A DNA stretch of 64,000 nucleotides from an uncultured Draconibacterium sp. (GTDB taxonomy: Bacteria; Bacteroidota; Bacteroidia; Bacteroidales; Prolixibacteraceae). Positions 9,544 through 19,281 of this stretch are shown piece after piece. A program made the translations under genes and the position numbers. The stretch is taken from contig NZ_OY781464.1 of NCBI RefSeq assembly GCF_963676735.1, forward strand, positions 3,381,001 through 3,445,000. Reading direction: 5' to 3'. Each line of letters begins with the position of its first letter. Position 1 is the stretch's first letter. The notes below the pieces were generated by a model. That model made no database searches, was not told the origin of the DNA, and saw only the letters and a program-made list of their open reading frames with translations.

Positions 9544-9600
9544 TCAATATGATTTTTGTTGATTGTAATATCTGTTCTATATTTCTGCTTCTCGTTAGCG

Positions 9601-9618
9601 AGGGTATTGATTTACCCT
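9601..9618. promoter_or_regulatory. Inverted repeat upstream of etfBA operon (possible operator)
   Basis: AGGGTA-TTGATT-TACCCT is a perfect 6+6 inverted repeat 58 nt upstream of etfB. A second small palindrome (CTCGTTAGCGAG) abuts it. This size and position suit a TetR/GntR-type operator, as used for fatty-acid oxidation genes, but no regulator gene is adjacent. Confidence 0.35.
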
Positions 9619-9836
9619 AGAATTGAAAAGCTAACAAATATAAAAATCGAGCGAAAACTAACCAAAAAGAATGGGGCCTTCAGACCTTTAATGTTTGTTA
9701 AAATCCAGCCCACATAGGGCATACAGCTTTTAAACACCCCTCAAAAGCACTACTGGCAATGCTTTAAAACAATTAACCTTGATATTCTAAAATTCTGAGA
9801 AGCAAAAGATGCTTTTAATTTAAAACCATTATAAGT

Positions 9837-9887
9837 AAAAATACTCCTGTAATTATAATTTTTCGTGGTTTTACAGGTGTTTTTTTG
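9837..9887. terminator. Hairpin with T-run, terminator-like, bidirectional
   Basis: ACTCCTGTAA and TTACAGGTGT pair (one mismatch) around an AT-rich loop, flanked by A5 on the left and T7 on the right. No gene ends nearby on the plus strand, so it may mark the end of an unannotated transcript. Confidence 0.4.
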
Positions 9888-9923
9888 CTAATAATATCAG
9901 AAACCAGTAAGTTATTTTGCAGT

Positions 9924-10177
9924 GCTGATTAAAAGAAGAAAAGTCAGAGTAAAACCGAATCAAGTGTGCAAAGGGTTGTGGTAGCCCTTCCTTAAGAAAG
10001 TGGATAATACAGTTTAAATGATACACAGGAGAGGAAGACAGCACAAGGTGATAAGTAAAATGTAAGCATCGTTGGTTGTTGAGTTAAGATAATTTTATTA
10101 TCTTCAACCTCGGATTTTCGAACCAAATCTAACCAAATTAATTCGTGGAACCGGCTCATTTTGAGTCGGTTTTTTTA
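9924..10177 (+). ncRNA. Candidate structured non-coding RNA
   Basis: About 250 nt with no ORF but several stems: AAGGG-N9-CCCTT (about 9978-9996), a longer arm pairing GTTGA and AAGATAA with TTATCTT and CAAC (about 10078-10108), and a strong 3' terminator at 10149-10177. A weak TTATTTTG -7-like box sits at 9911-9918. It does not match RNase P RNA, tmRNA or SRP RNA as I know them. Identity is unknown and transcription is inferred. Confidence 0.35.
10149..10177 (+). terminator. Plus-strand intrinsic terminator
   Basis: AACCGGCTCA / TGAGTCGGTT (one mismatch), 3-nt loop, then seven T. No plus-strand protein gene precedes it, which is the main argument for a non-coding transcript upstream. Confidence 0.7.
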
Positions 10178-10251
10178 TTTGTTTCCACAAGCATAAATAT
10201 TAAACAAATGAATGGACTTACTTCTGTTCAACACTATGCTCATTTTAAATT

Positions 10252-10284
10252 AAAAAAAGAGGAACCAATAAATTGATTCCTCTT
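10252..10284 (-). terminator. Terminator of the rpoBC-DUF3467 operon
   Basis: AAGAGGAA / TTCCTCTT stem with an inner CAAT / ATTG extension. On the minus strand it is followed by a T8 tract, 26 nt beyond the DUF3467 stop. Confidence 0.85.
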
Positions 10285-10309
10285 AAATATAATAGTTGAT
10301 ACTATTTTT

Positions 10310-10639
10310 TTATGCTTGTGCAGTGGGGCCACCAAAATTCATTGGTGGCATCATCGGATCTGAACCGGGTTTAACGTTCTTAATAGGCCCGTGCTGCGCT
10401 TCGTATTTGGCAACATTATCTTGTAAAGCCATTAACAAACGTTTAGCATGTTCCGGTGTAAGAATAATTCTTGATTTTACATTTGCTTTTGGAATACCGG
10501 GCATAATCCGGACAAAATCCACCACAAATTCAGAGCTTGAATGAGTAATTACCGCAAGGTTTGAATAAGTACCTTGTGCCACTTCCTCGTTCAGTTCAAT
10601 ATTTATCTGTTGTGCTTTTTGCTTTTTATCTTCCATCAT
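10310..10639 (-). CDS. DUF3467 family protein
   Basis: 109 residues with INIELNEEVAQGTYSN and a RIILTPEHAKRLLMALQDN segment, features of the DUF3467 family. In Bacteroidota this small protein commonly follows rpoC; here the gap is 7 nt, so it is co-transcribed with RNA polymerase. Its function is unknown to me. The C-terminus is Pro/Gly/Met-rich and probably disordered. If the downstream ATG is used, it lacks only one residue. Confidence 0.85.
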   Translation of the reverse strand: MMEDKKQKAQQINIELNEEVAQGTYSNLAVITHSSSEFVVDFVRIMPGIPKANVKSRIILTPEHAKRLLMALQDNVAKYEAQHGPIKNVKPGSDPMMPPMNFGGPTAQA

Positions 10640-10646
10640 AATTCTT

Positions 10647-13600
10647 TTATCGATTATCAGAATGTCTCATATCTACCAACCTGTCGTATTCTGATTTAGA
10701 ACCTACAACAAGGTTTTTGTATTCTTTCAATCCGGTACCAGCAGGTATCAGGTGACCACAAATTACGTTCTCTTTTAAGCCATCGAGGTAATCAATTTTA
10801 CCATTAATTGCGGCTTCGTTAAGTACTTTGGTCGTTTCCTGGAATGATGCTGCCGACAACCAACTACGCGTTTGCAGTGCTGCTTTGGTAATACCCTGAA
10901 GGATTTGGCTTGATGTTGCGGGGATTGCATCCCTCGCCTCAACAAGTGCCTTATCTTTTCTTCTGAGTTGCGAGTTCTCATCACGCAAACGACGAGAAGA
11001 GATAATCTGACCGGCTTTTAAGCCTTCAGCATCACCTGGCTCAACCACAACCTTTTTGTTGTAAATCCAGTCGTTTTCCGACATGAATTCATTTTTATCA
11101 ACCACTTGCTTTTCAAGGAAGCGGGTATCTCCCGGATCAACAATCTCCACTTTACGCATCATCTGACGAATGATAATTTCGAAGTGTTTATCGTTAATTT
11201 TTACCCCCTGCATACGGTAAACATCCTGAACTTCATTCAAAATATACTCCTGAACTGCAGTAGGTCCCTTAATTGCAAGAATATCAGAGGGAGTGGTAGC
11301 TCCATCAGACAATGGTACACCAGCCCTGATATAGTCGTTTTCCTGTACCAATATTTGCTTCGATAGTGGAACGAGGTATTTTTTAACATCGCCATTTTTG
11401 GTTGTAACAATAATCTCGCGGTTACCCCGTTTAATTTTGCCCAATGAAATTTCACCGTCAACCTCTGATACGACCGCAGGATTGGATGGATTACGTGCCT
11501 CGAACAGTTCGGTAACACGTGGCAGACCACCCGTGATATCGCCAGCTTTACCGGCAGCACGAGGAATCTTAACCAATACTTTTCCTGACTTCACCTCTTG
11601 GCCATTGTCTACAGCAATGTGACCACCAACCGGAAGGTTATATGAACGAATCATTTCTCCAGCATCGTCCATAATTTTCAAGGTTGGGTTCTTGGTTTTA
11701 TCTTTTGTTTCAATAATTACACGCTCAGAATAACCGGTTTGCTCATCTGATTCTTCACGGAAGGTAATACCGTCAATCAGGTTTTCAAACTCTACCTTAC
11801 CATTAAATTCTGAGATAATAACACCATTAAATGGGTCCCACTCACAAACCAAAGTTCCTTTACGGATCTCCTGACCGTTCTTCACATACAATTTACAACC
11901 GTATGGTAGCGGATGTGTAGATAGTGGAATATTCGTGTTTTTATCAATAATTTTTAACTCAGCCAAACGACTTACAACAATCTCAATATCCTGACCATCA
12001 TCATCTTTATACGATACCGAGCGCAATTCTTCAATTTCGCAATATCCATCGTATTTCGATTCAACGGTTGACTGCGCAGAGATGTTACCCGCAATACCAC
12101 CCACGTGGAAAGTACGAAGTGTCAGCTGTGTTCCAGGTTCTCCAATCGACTGTGCTGCAATAACACCAGTTGCTTCACCTTTTTGAACTTTCTTGCCGGT
12201 AGCCAGGTTACGACCGTAACATTTGGCGCAAACTCCAACTTTTGATTCACAGGTTAACACCGATCGAATTTCAACACTTTCAATTGGTGAGTCATCAATT
12301 ACCTTAGCAATTTCTTCCGTAATTTCATCTCCCGATTTGATGATTAATTCACCATTCAGTGGATGATAAATATCGTGAACAGTTGTACGACCAATAATTC
12401 TTTCGAATAATGATGCTACAACTTCTTCATTATTTTTCACATCAGTAGCAACCAAACCACGCAAGGTTCCGCAGTCGTCTTCAGAGATGATAACATCTTG
12501 TGCAACATCTACCAAACGACGGGTAAGGTAACCTGCATCGGCTGTTTTAAGTGCGGTATCCGCCAAACCTTTACGAGCACCGTGTGTAGAAATAAAGTAC
12601 TCCAGTACCGACAGGCCTTCTTTAAAGTTGGCAAGAATAGGGTTTTCAATAATTTGAGAACCTGTTGAGCCTGATTTTTGTGGCTTAGCCATCAAACCCC
12701 TCATGCCGCACAGCTGACGAATCTGTTCTTTCGAACCCCTCGCTCCGGAGTCAAGCATCATATAAATCGAGTTGAATCCCTGACGGTCGGTACTTAAAGT
12801 CTTCATAACCGACTGTGTAAGTTTCGAGTTTGCATGTGTCCAAATATCAATAACCTGGTTGTACCTTTCGTTATTGGTAATGAAACCCATGTTATAATTG
12901 CTGATTACCTCTTCTACTTCAGTGTAGCCGTTACCAACAATATCTGTTTTATCATCCGGGATAATAACATCTCCAAGGTTGAACGACAAACCACCGCGGT
13001 AAGCCATTGTATATCCAAGGTTTTTAATGTCATCAAGGAATTTTACAGTAATAGCATTACCGCTTGAATTAAATACATCGGTAATAATTGTACGTAATGA
13101 TTTCTTGGTAAGAAGCTGATTTACGTATCCTGCCTGACGCGGAACATACTCGTTGAAAAGAACACGACCAACAGTTGTTTCAATGATGTGGTTGAAATAT
13201 TCACCATTTTCATCAACGTCTTCAACTTTTACTTTGATGATTGCATGAAGATCGATTGCTTTTTCTTCGTAAGCAATGGTTACTTCTTCTGCAGAGTAGA
13301 AAGTCATTCCTTCACCTCTACAACCTTCGCGTGGTTTGGTCATGTAGTACAGACCAAGAACCATATCCTGCGATGGTACCTGAATAGGAGCACCGTTAGC
13401 AGGGTTCAACAGGTTGTGCGAGGCAAGCATTAACAACTGAGCTTCCAAAATAGCAGCATTACCTAATGGTAAGTGAACCGCCATCTGGTCACCATCGAAG
13501 TCGGCGTTAAAACCGGTACATACCAATGGATGCAGCTGAATTGCTTTACCTTCAATAAGAACAGGTTGGAATGCCTGAATTGACAAACGGTGCAGCGTGG

Positions 13601-14915
13601 GCGCCCTGTTCAACATTACAGGATGTCCCTTTAATACGTTTTCAAGAATTTCCCACACTACAGGATCTTTTCTGTCAACAATTTTCTTTGCCGATTTTAC
13701 CGTTTTTACAATACCTCTTTCAATCAGCTTACGGATTACAAAAGGTTTGTAAAGCTCGGCTGCCATATCTTTTGGGATACCGCATTCGTGAATCCTCAAT
13801 TTAGGACCAACAACAATTACCGAACGTGCAGAATAGTCAACACGTTTACCCAAAAGGTTTTGACGGAAACGACCTTGCTTACCTTTCAAACTGTCGGACA
13901 GTGATTTTAGAGCGCGGTTGTTTTCTGTTTTAACGGCATTGGATTTTCTTGAGTTATCGAATAACGAGTCTACAGCTTCCTGTAGCATACGTTTCTCGTT
14001 TCTTAAAATAACCTCAGGAGCTTTAATCTCGATCAATCGTTTCAAACGATTATTACGGATAATTACTCTTCGGTACAGGTCATTCAAGTCTGATGTTGCG
14101 AAACGACCACCATCGAGCGGTACTAACGGACGCAAATCAGGAGGAATTACAGGCACCACCCTAACGATCATCCATTCCGGACGGTTAAGGTTTTTACTTG
14201 CTCTGAATGCCTCAACAACCTGCAGGCGTTTTAAGGCCTCGTTTTTACGTTGCTGCGATGTTTCGGTGTTTGCTTTATGACGCAAGGTGTACGACAATGA
14301 ATCAAGCTCTAAGCGGCCAAGGATATCAAACAAGGCTTCAGCACCCATTTTGGCGATGAATTTGTTTGGATCGTCGTCGTCAAGGAACTGATTTTCTTTT
14401 GGAAGTGTATCCAGAATATCCAGGTACTCTTCTTCGGTTAAGAAATCTAATTCTTTAACACCATCCTGGGCTTTTACACCCGGTTGGATAACAACATAGC
14501 GTTCGTAATAAATAATGGTATCAAGCTTTTTGGTTGGCAAACCAAGCAGGTAACCAATTTTGTTAGGCAACGATTTGAAATACCAAATGTGAGCAACCGG
14601 CACCACAAGTGAAATGTGTCCCATACGCTCACGACGTACTTTCTTTTCGGTTACTTCAACACCACAACGGTCGCAAACAATACCTTTATAACGGATACGT
14701 TTGTATTTACCACAGTGACATTCGTAGTCTTTTACCGGGCCGAAAATACGCTCACAGAACAAACCATCACGTTCTGGTTTATAGGTTCTGTAGTTAATTG
14801 TTTCTGGCTTCAGTACTTCACCAAATGATCTTTCCAGAATTTCTTCGGGAGACGAAAGGCTTACTGAAACTTTTGCGAAACTACTTTTTGCTTTATTATC
14901 TTTTTTGAATGCCAT
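10647..14915 (-). CDS. rpoC: DNA-directed RNA polymerase subunit beta'
   Basis: 1422 residues, normal for Bacteroidota. The N-terminal zinc-binding Cys set lies around residues 66-84, the catalytic Mg-binding NADFDGDQM is present, and a second Cys cluster (CESKVGVCAKCYGR) binds zinc near residue 890. It forms the active centre of RNA polymerase with RpoB. It starts 42 nt after the rpoB stop and is followed at once by the DUF3467 gene. Confidence 0.98.
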   Translation of the reverse strand: MAFKKDNKAKSSFAKVSVSLSSPEEILERSFGEVLKPETINYRTYKPERDGLFCERIFGPVKDYECHCGKYKRIRYKGIVCDRCGVEVTEKKVRRERMGHISLVVPVAHIWYFKSLPNKIGYLLGLPTKKLDTIIYYERYVVIQPGVKAQDGVKELDFLTEEEYLDILDTLPKENQFLDDDDPNKFIAKMGAEALFDILGRLELDSLSYTLRHKANTETSQQRKNEALKRLQVVEAFRASKNLNRPEWMIVRVVPVIPPDLRPLVPLDGGRFATSDLNDLYRRVIIRNNRLKRLIEIKAPEVILRNEKRMLQEAVDSLFDNSRKSNAVKTENNRALKSLSDSLKGKQGRFRQNLLGKRVDYSARSVIVVGPKLRIHECGIPKDMAAELYKPFVIRKLIERGIVKTVKSAKKIVDRKDPVVWEILENVLKGHPVMLNRAPTLHRLSIQAFQPVLIEGKAIQLHPLVCTGFNADFDGDQMAVHLPLGNAAILEAQLLMLASHNLLNPANGAPIQVPSQDMVLGLYYMTKPREGCRGEGMTFYSAEEVTIAYEEKAIDLHAIIKVKVEDVDENGEYFNHIIETTVGRVLFNEYVPRQAGYVNQLLTKKSLRTIITDVFNSSGNAITVKFLDDIKNLGYTMAYRGGLSFNLGDVIIPDDKTDIVGNGYTEVEEVISNYNMGFITNNERYNQVIDIWTHANSKLTQSVMKTLSTDRQGFNSIYMMLDSGARGSKEQIRQLCGMRGLMAKPQKSGSTGSQIIENPILANFKEGLSVLEYFISTHGARKGLADTALKTADAGYLTRRLVDVAQDVIISEDDCGTLRGLVATDVKNNEEVVASLFERIIGRTTVHDIYHPLNGELIIKSGDEITEEIAKVIDDSPIESVEIRSVLTCESKVGVCAKCYGRNLATGKKVQKGEATGVIAAQSIGEPGTQLTLRTFHVGGIAGNISAQSTVESKYDGYCEIEELRSVSYKDDDGQDIEIVVSRLAELKIIDKNTNIPLSTHPLPYGCKLYVKNGQEIRKGTLVCEWDPFNGVIISEFNGKVEFENLIDGITFREESDEQTGYSERVIIETKDKTKNPTLKIMDDAGEMIRSYNLPVGGHIAVDNGQEVKSGKVLVKIPRAAGKAGDITGGLPRVTELFEARNPSNPAVVSEVDGEISLGKIKRGNREIIVTTKNGDVKKYLVPLSKQILVQENDYIRAGVPLSDGATTPSDILAIKGPTAVQEYILNEVQDVYRMQGVKINDKHFEIIIRQMMRKVEIVDPGDTRFLEKQVVDKNEFMSENDWIYNKKVVVEPGDAEGLKAGQIISSRRLRDENSQLRRKDKALVEARDAIPATSSQILQGITKAALQTRSWLSAASFQETTKVLNEAAINGKIDYLDGLKENVICGHLIPAGTGLKEYKNLVVGSKSEYDRLVDMRHSDNR

Positions 14916-14957
14916 AATTCAAATTAAAAATCAAATTAAAACTGCACCTAACTTATT

Positions 14958-17900
14958 CTACTCCATTCTTACGCTAAGACCTAAGCCACGCAATTCATGA
15001 AGCAGTACATTTAGTGATTCCGGAATACCTGGCTGTGGCATCGGTTCTCCTTTGACAATGGCTTCGTAAGCTTTGGCGCGTCCCATTACATCATCCGACT
15101 TCACTGTCAAAATTTCCTGTAAGATATGCGATGCTCCAAAGGCTTCCAATGCCCATACTTCCATCTCACCAAAACGTTGACCACCAAACTGTGCTTTACC
15201 ACCTAATGGCTGCTGTGTAATTAACGAGTATGGTCCGATTGAACGGGCGTGCATTTTGTCTTCAACCATGTGTCCCAGTTTCAACATATAGATTATACCA
15301 ACGGTCGCAGGCTGATCAAAAGGCTCACCTGTTTCACCGTTTATTAATCGCGTTTCACCAAAACGAGGCACACCAGCTTTATCGGTGTATTCTGAAACTT
15401 CATCAAGACTAGCACCATCAAAAATAGGAGTAGCAAACTTTAACCCGAGCTCTTTTCCGGCCCATCCCAATACAGTTTCGTAAATCTGTCCCAGGTTCAT
15501 ACGCGATGGTACACCCAGTGGGTTTAACACAATGTCAACCGGAGTTCCGTCGGCAAGGAATGGCATGTCTTCCTGACGAACAACGCGCGACACGATACCT
15601 TTGTTACCGTGACGACCTGCCATTTTATCACCAATTTGAAGTTTACGCTTTTTAGCAATATAAATTTTTGCCAATTGTATGATACCTGCAGGAAGCTCAT
15701 CGCCAATTGTTACATTGTAGCGTTCGCGACGTGAAACTGCCTCCGCCTCTTTGTACTTCATAATGAAGTTATTCACCAACCTAAAAATAAGATCATTTTT
15801 AGCTTTGTCGGTGGTCCATTTTGAAGGATCGATATTCAGGTAATCAATTTCCTGCAGTTGTTTCAATGTAAATTTAACGCCTTTTGGAATAAACTCAGTT
15901 CCGTAATAGTCTTTAACTCCCTGAGAAGTTTTACCATTTACCAGCGTGAAAAGTTTATCTTCCAGTTTTACACGAAGTGCTGCAATGTCCTTTTCCAGTT
16001 TTTCATCGATCTGGTCGAGCAATGTTTTAGTTGCTTTACCTTTTTTGTCTTTCGCTACACGCGAGAACAATTTTTTATCGATAACAACTCCCGACAATGA
16101 TGGAGAAGCTTTTAACGAGGCATCTTTTACATCCCCAGCTTTATCCCCAAAAATTGCGCGTAGCAGTTTTTCTTCCGGTGAAGGATCTGATTCTCCTTTT
16201 GGAGTAATTTTACCAATCAGAATATCGCCTGGTTTAACGTTGGCTCCTACCCTAATCAGTCCGTTTTCATCGAGATTACGTGTAGCTTCCTCGCTAACGT
16301 TTGGTATATCAGAAGTAAATTCTTCAACACCACGTTTGGTATCGCGTACCTCAAGGCTATATTCATCTACATGAACCGATGTGAAAACGTCTTCGCGAAC
16401 AATACGCTCAGAAATTACAATTGCATCCTCGTAGTTGTAACCCTGCCAGGGCATAAATGCCACCTGAAGGTTACGACCAAGTGCTAATTCTCCTTTTTCT
16501 GTTGCGTATCCTTCGGTTAAAATTTCACCTTTTTTAATACGCTGACCTTTCACTACAATCGGTTTCAAGTCAACTGTAGTTCCCTGATTCGTTTTAGTAT
16601 ATTTTTGCAGATTATAAGTTACCACTTCAGGGTCGAAGCTTACGAAGCGATCTTCCTCCGACACATCGTAACGAACAATAATCTCTTTTGCATCAACAAA
16701 TTCTATAACACCATCGGCTTCGGCATTCACCATTACTTTGGAATCTTTTGCCACACTTGCTTCCAAACCTGTACCAACAATTGGTGCTTCAGGACGAAGC
16801 AGTGGTACTGCCTGGCGCATCATGTTTGATCCCATCAATGCACGGTTGGCATCATCGTGCTCAAGGAAGGAAATTAATGAAGCTGCAACCGATGCAATCT
16901 GGTTAGGCCCTACATCCATTAGCTCAACCTGTTCCGGGTCAACCACAGGATAGTCACCATCCAAACGCGCTTTTACCTTCTCGTTTATGAACTTTCCATC
17001 TTCTCCAATTGGAGCATTCGCCTGTGCAATTATCCGGCCTTCTTCTTCTTCAGCAGTAAGGTAAAGTGCACCTTCTTCTGATAAATCAACTTTACCGTCT
17101 TCTACTTTTCGATATGGCGTTGAAATAAATCCTAAATCGTTAATTTTTGCGAAAACACACAACGAAGAAATCAAACCAATGTTTGGCCCCTCAGGTGTTT
17201 CAATCGGACATAAACGACCGTAGTGAGTAAAGTGAACGTCTCGCACCTCGAAACCGGCACGTTCACGTGAAAGACCACCAGGACCTAATGCCGACATACG
17301 ACGTTTGTGCGTCATTTCAGCCAGCGGGTTGGTTTGATCCATAAATTGCGAAAGTGCGTTTGTTCCAAAGAAAGAGTTGATAACTGAAGATAATGTTTTC
17401 GAGTTAATCAAATCAATCGGGGTAAACACTTCGTTGTCGCGAACATTCATACGCTCGCGGATTGTACGTGCCATACGTGCCAAACCTACCCCAAACTGGT
17501 TGTACATTTGTTCGCCAACCGTACGTACCCTACGGTTGCTTAAGTGGTCAATATCATCAACATCGGTTTTTGAGTTTACCAATTGAATAAGGTTTTTGAT
17601 AATCTCAATAATGTCGACTTTTGTAAGGACACGGTTTTCCATGTCCACGTCAATTCCTAATTTTTTATTGATTCTGTAGCGACCAACTTCACCCAGGTCG
17701 TATCTCTTATCCGAGAAGAACAGTTTATCAATTACGTCGCGTGCAGTAGCTTCATCGGGTGGTTCTGCGTTACGCAACTGTCGGTAGATGTGAAGAACAG
17801 CTTCTTTTTCCGAATTACACGGGTCTTTCTGAAGCGTGTTATAAATGATAGCAAAATCCTGCTGGTTTTGATCTTCTTTGTGCAACAGAATGGTTTTTAC

Positions 17901-18767
17901 GCCCGACTCAAGAATTTCTTCTATATGGTCTTCTTCAATTTCTGTTTCACGATCAATAATTACTTCGTTACGTTCAATCGATACCACTTCACCGGTATCT
18001 TCATCAACAAAGTCTTCTACCCACGATTTTAGTACACGGGCTGCCAACCTTCTACCAACGACTTTCTTTAACCCTGTCTTTGAAACTTTTACTTCGTCTG
18101 CCAGGTCAAATATTTCTAATACATCTTTATCGCTTTCATAACCTATTGCACGCAACAATGTGGTAACAGGTAATTTCTTTTTCCTGTCGATGTAGGCAAA
18201 CATCACACTATTGATGTCTGTGGCAAATTCAATCCACGACCCTTTGAATGGGATGATACGTGCTGAATATAATTTTGTACCGTTGGCATGTAAACTCTGG
18301 CCAAAGAATACACCCGGAGACCTGTGCAATTGAGAAACAATAACGCGCTCGGCACCATTAATAATAAAGGTACCACGTTCGGTCATGTAAGGCACAGTTC
18401 CTAAATAAACATCCTGAACAACGGTGTCAAAATCTTCGTGTTCGGGATCGGTACAGTAAAGTTTCAGTTTTGCTTTTAACGGTACGCTAAAAGTTAAACC
18501 ACGTTCTATACACTCGTCTATTGAGTATCGAGGAGGATCGACCTGGTAGTCGATAAATTCCAATACGAAATTGTTTCGCGTATCCGATATTGGAAAGTTT
18601 TCTTCAAAAACTCTGTATAAACCCTCCCCTTTTCTTTTGTCAGGTGTGGTTTTTAACTGAAAAAAATCTTTAAATGATTTAACTTGTACTTCTAAGAAGT
18701 CAGGGTAATCAAACCTGGTTTGTGTTGAGGAAAAATTAATCCTCTCTTTTTTTGCTTGTACTGACAT
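14958..18767 (-). CDS. rpoB: DNA-directed RNA polymerase subunit beta
   Basis: 1269 residues from the internal Met at 18767 (MSVQAKKERINF). The frame is open for another 19 codons upstream to 18824, but those residues are hydrophobic, unlike known RpoB, and run into the rplL-rpoB hairpin region. The rifampicin region (GTNALSQFMDQTNPLAEMTH, SALGPGGLSRERAG) has the sensitive-type residues. GRHGNKGIVSR and the C-terminal GGQRFGEMEVWALEA are intact. Confidence 0.98.
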   Translation of the reverse strand: MSVQAKKERINFSSTQTRFDYPDFLEVQVKSFKDFFQLKTTPDKRKGEGLYRVFEENFPISDTRNNFVLEFIDYQVDPPRYSIDECIERGLTFSVPLKAKLKLYCTDPEHEDFDTVVQDVYLGTVPYMTERGTFIINGAERVIVSQLHRSPGVFFGQSLHANGTKLYSARIIPFKGSWIEFATDINSVMFAYIDRKKKLPVTTLLRAIGYESDKDVLEIFDLADEVKVSKTGLKKVVGRRLAARVLKSWVEDFVDEDTGEVVSIERNEVIIDRETEIEEDHIEEILESGVKTILLHKEDQNQQDFAIIYNTLQKDPCNSEKEAVLHIYRQLRNAEPPDEATARDVIDKLFFSDKRYDLGEVGRYRINKKLGIDVDMENRVLTKVDIIEIIKNLIQLVNSKTDVDDIDHLSNRRVRTVGEQMYNQFGVGLARMARTIRERMNVRDNEVFTPIDLINSKTLSSVINSFFGTNALSQFMDQTNPLAEMTHKRRMSALGPGGLSRERAGFEVRDVHFTHYGRLCPIETPEGPNIGLISSLCVFAKINDLGFISTPYRKVEDGKVDLSEEGALYLTAEEEEGRIIAQANAPIGEDGKFINEKVKARLDGDYPVVDPEQVELMDVGPNQIASVAASLISFLEHDDANRALMGSNMMRQAVPLLRPEAPIVGTGLEASVAKDSKVMVNAEADGVIEFVDAKEIIVRYDVSEEDRFVSFDPEVVTYNLQKYTKTNQGTTVDLKPIVVKGQRIKKGEILTEGYATEKGELALGRNLQVAFMPWQGYNYEDAIVISERIVREDVFTSVHVDEYSLEVRDTKRGVEEFTSDIPNVSEEATRNLDENGLIRVGANVKPGDILIGKITPKGESDPSPEEKLLRAIFGDKAGDVKDASLKASPSLSGVVIDKKLFSRVAKDKKGKATKTLLDQIDEKLEKDIAALRVKLEDKLFTLVNGKTSQGVKDYYGTEFIPKGVKFTLKQLQEIDYLNIDPSKWTTDKAKNDLIFRLVNNFIMKYKEAEAVSRRERYNVTIGDELPAGIIQLAKIYIAKKRKLQIGDKMAGRHGNKGIVSRVVRQEDMPFLADGTPVDIVLNPLGVPSRMNLGQIYETVLGWAGKELGLKFATPIFDGASLDEVSEYTDKAGVPRFGETRLINGETGEPFDQPATVGIIYMLKLGHMVEDKMHARSIGPYSLITQQPLGGKAQFGGQRFGEMEVWALEAFGASHILQEILTVKSDDVMGRAKAYEAIVKGEPMPQPGIPESLNVLLHELRGLGLSVRME

Positions 18768-18810
18768 GCATTTATACAGGTTAATTATATAAAATATAAA
18801 TACACAAAAA

Positions 18811-18844
18811 GGTTTAGAACCCAATTTACAATGGGTTCTAAACC
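18811..18844 (-). promoter_or_regulatory. Perfect hairpin between rplL and rpoB (attenuator or processing site)
   Basis: A 13-bp perfect inverted repeat (GGTTTAGAACCCA / TGGGTTCTAAACC) with an 8-nt loop sits 27 nt after rplL. On the minus strand it is followed by TTTTTGTG, so it looks like a partial terminator. Enterobacteria also have an attenuator in this interval that lowers rpoBC relative to ribosomal protein expression; the same role here is inference. Confidence 0.7.
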
Positions 18845-18870
18845 ATATTACCTATAAATAGGTAGCTTGC

Positions 18871-19248
18871 TTATTTTACTTCAACTTCTGCTCCAGCTTC
18901 TTCCAACTGAGCTTTCAATGCTTCAGCTTCGTCTTTAGAGATTTTCTCTTTAAGCGCTTTTGGAGCTTCATCTACAACTGCTTTGGCTTCTTTCAAACCA
19001 AGACCAGTAAGTTCTTTTACAAGTTTAACAACTGCCAATTTTGATCCACCAGCGGCTTTCAAAATTACGTCAAACTCAGTTTGTTCAGCAGCAGCTTCTT
19101 CGCCACCACCTGCAGCTGGTCCTGCAACTGCTACTGCAGCAGCAGCTGGTTCAATACCATATTCGTCTTTTAGAATACCAGCTAATTCGTTAACCTCTTT
19201 AACAGTCAAGTTTACCAACTCTTCTGCAAGCTGTTTTAAATCTGCCAT
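18871..19248 (-). CDS. rplL: 50S ribosomal protein L7/L12
   Basis: 125 residues. It has the N-terminal dimerisation helix (LAEELVNLTVKEVNELAGIL), an Ala/Gly-rich hinge at about residues 35-52, and the C-terminal factor-binding domain (KLAVVKLVKELTGLGLKEAK). It forms the L7/L12 stalk on L10 and recruits translation GTPases. It sits 33 nt after rplJ and before the attenuator-like hairpin. Confidence 0.97.
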   Translation of the reverse strand: MADLKQLAEELVNLTVKEVNELAGILKDEYGIEPAAAAVAVAGPAAGGGEEAAAEQTEFDVILKAAGGSKLAVVKLVKELTGLGLKEAKAVVDEAPKALKEKISKDEAEALKAQLEEAGAEVEVK

Positions 19249-19281
19249 TTTTATTTCTTTTTAAATATTATTTCTAAAAAA

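Noticed and set aside
9924..10177. RNase P RNA, tmRNA or SRP RNA
   Set aside because: None of their conserved core sequences could be found; left as an unidentified candidate RNA.
18768..18824. N-terminal 19-residue extension of RpoB
   Set aside because: Hydrophobic, unlike RpoB, and reaches into the intergenic hairpin region; the start at 18767 is preferred.
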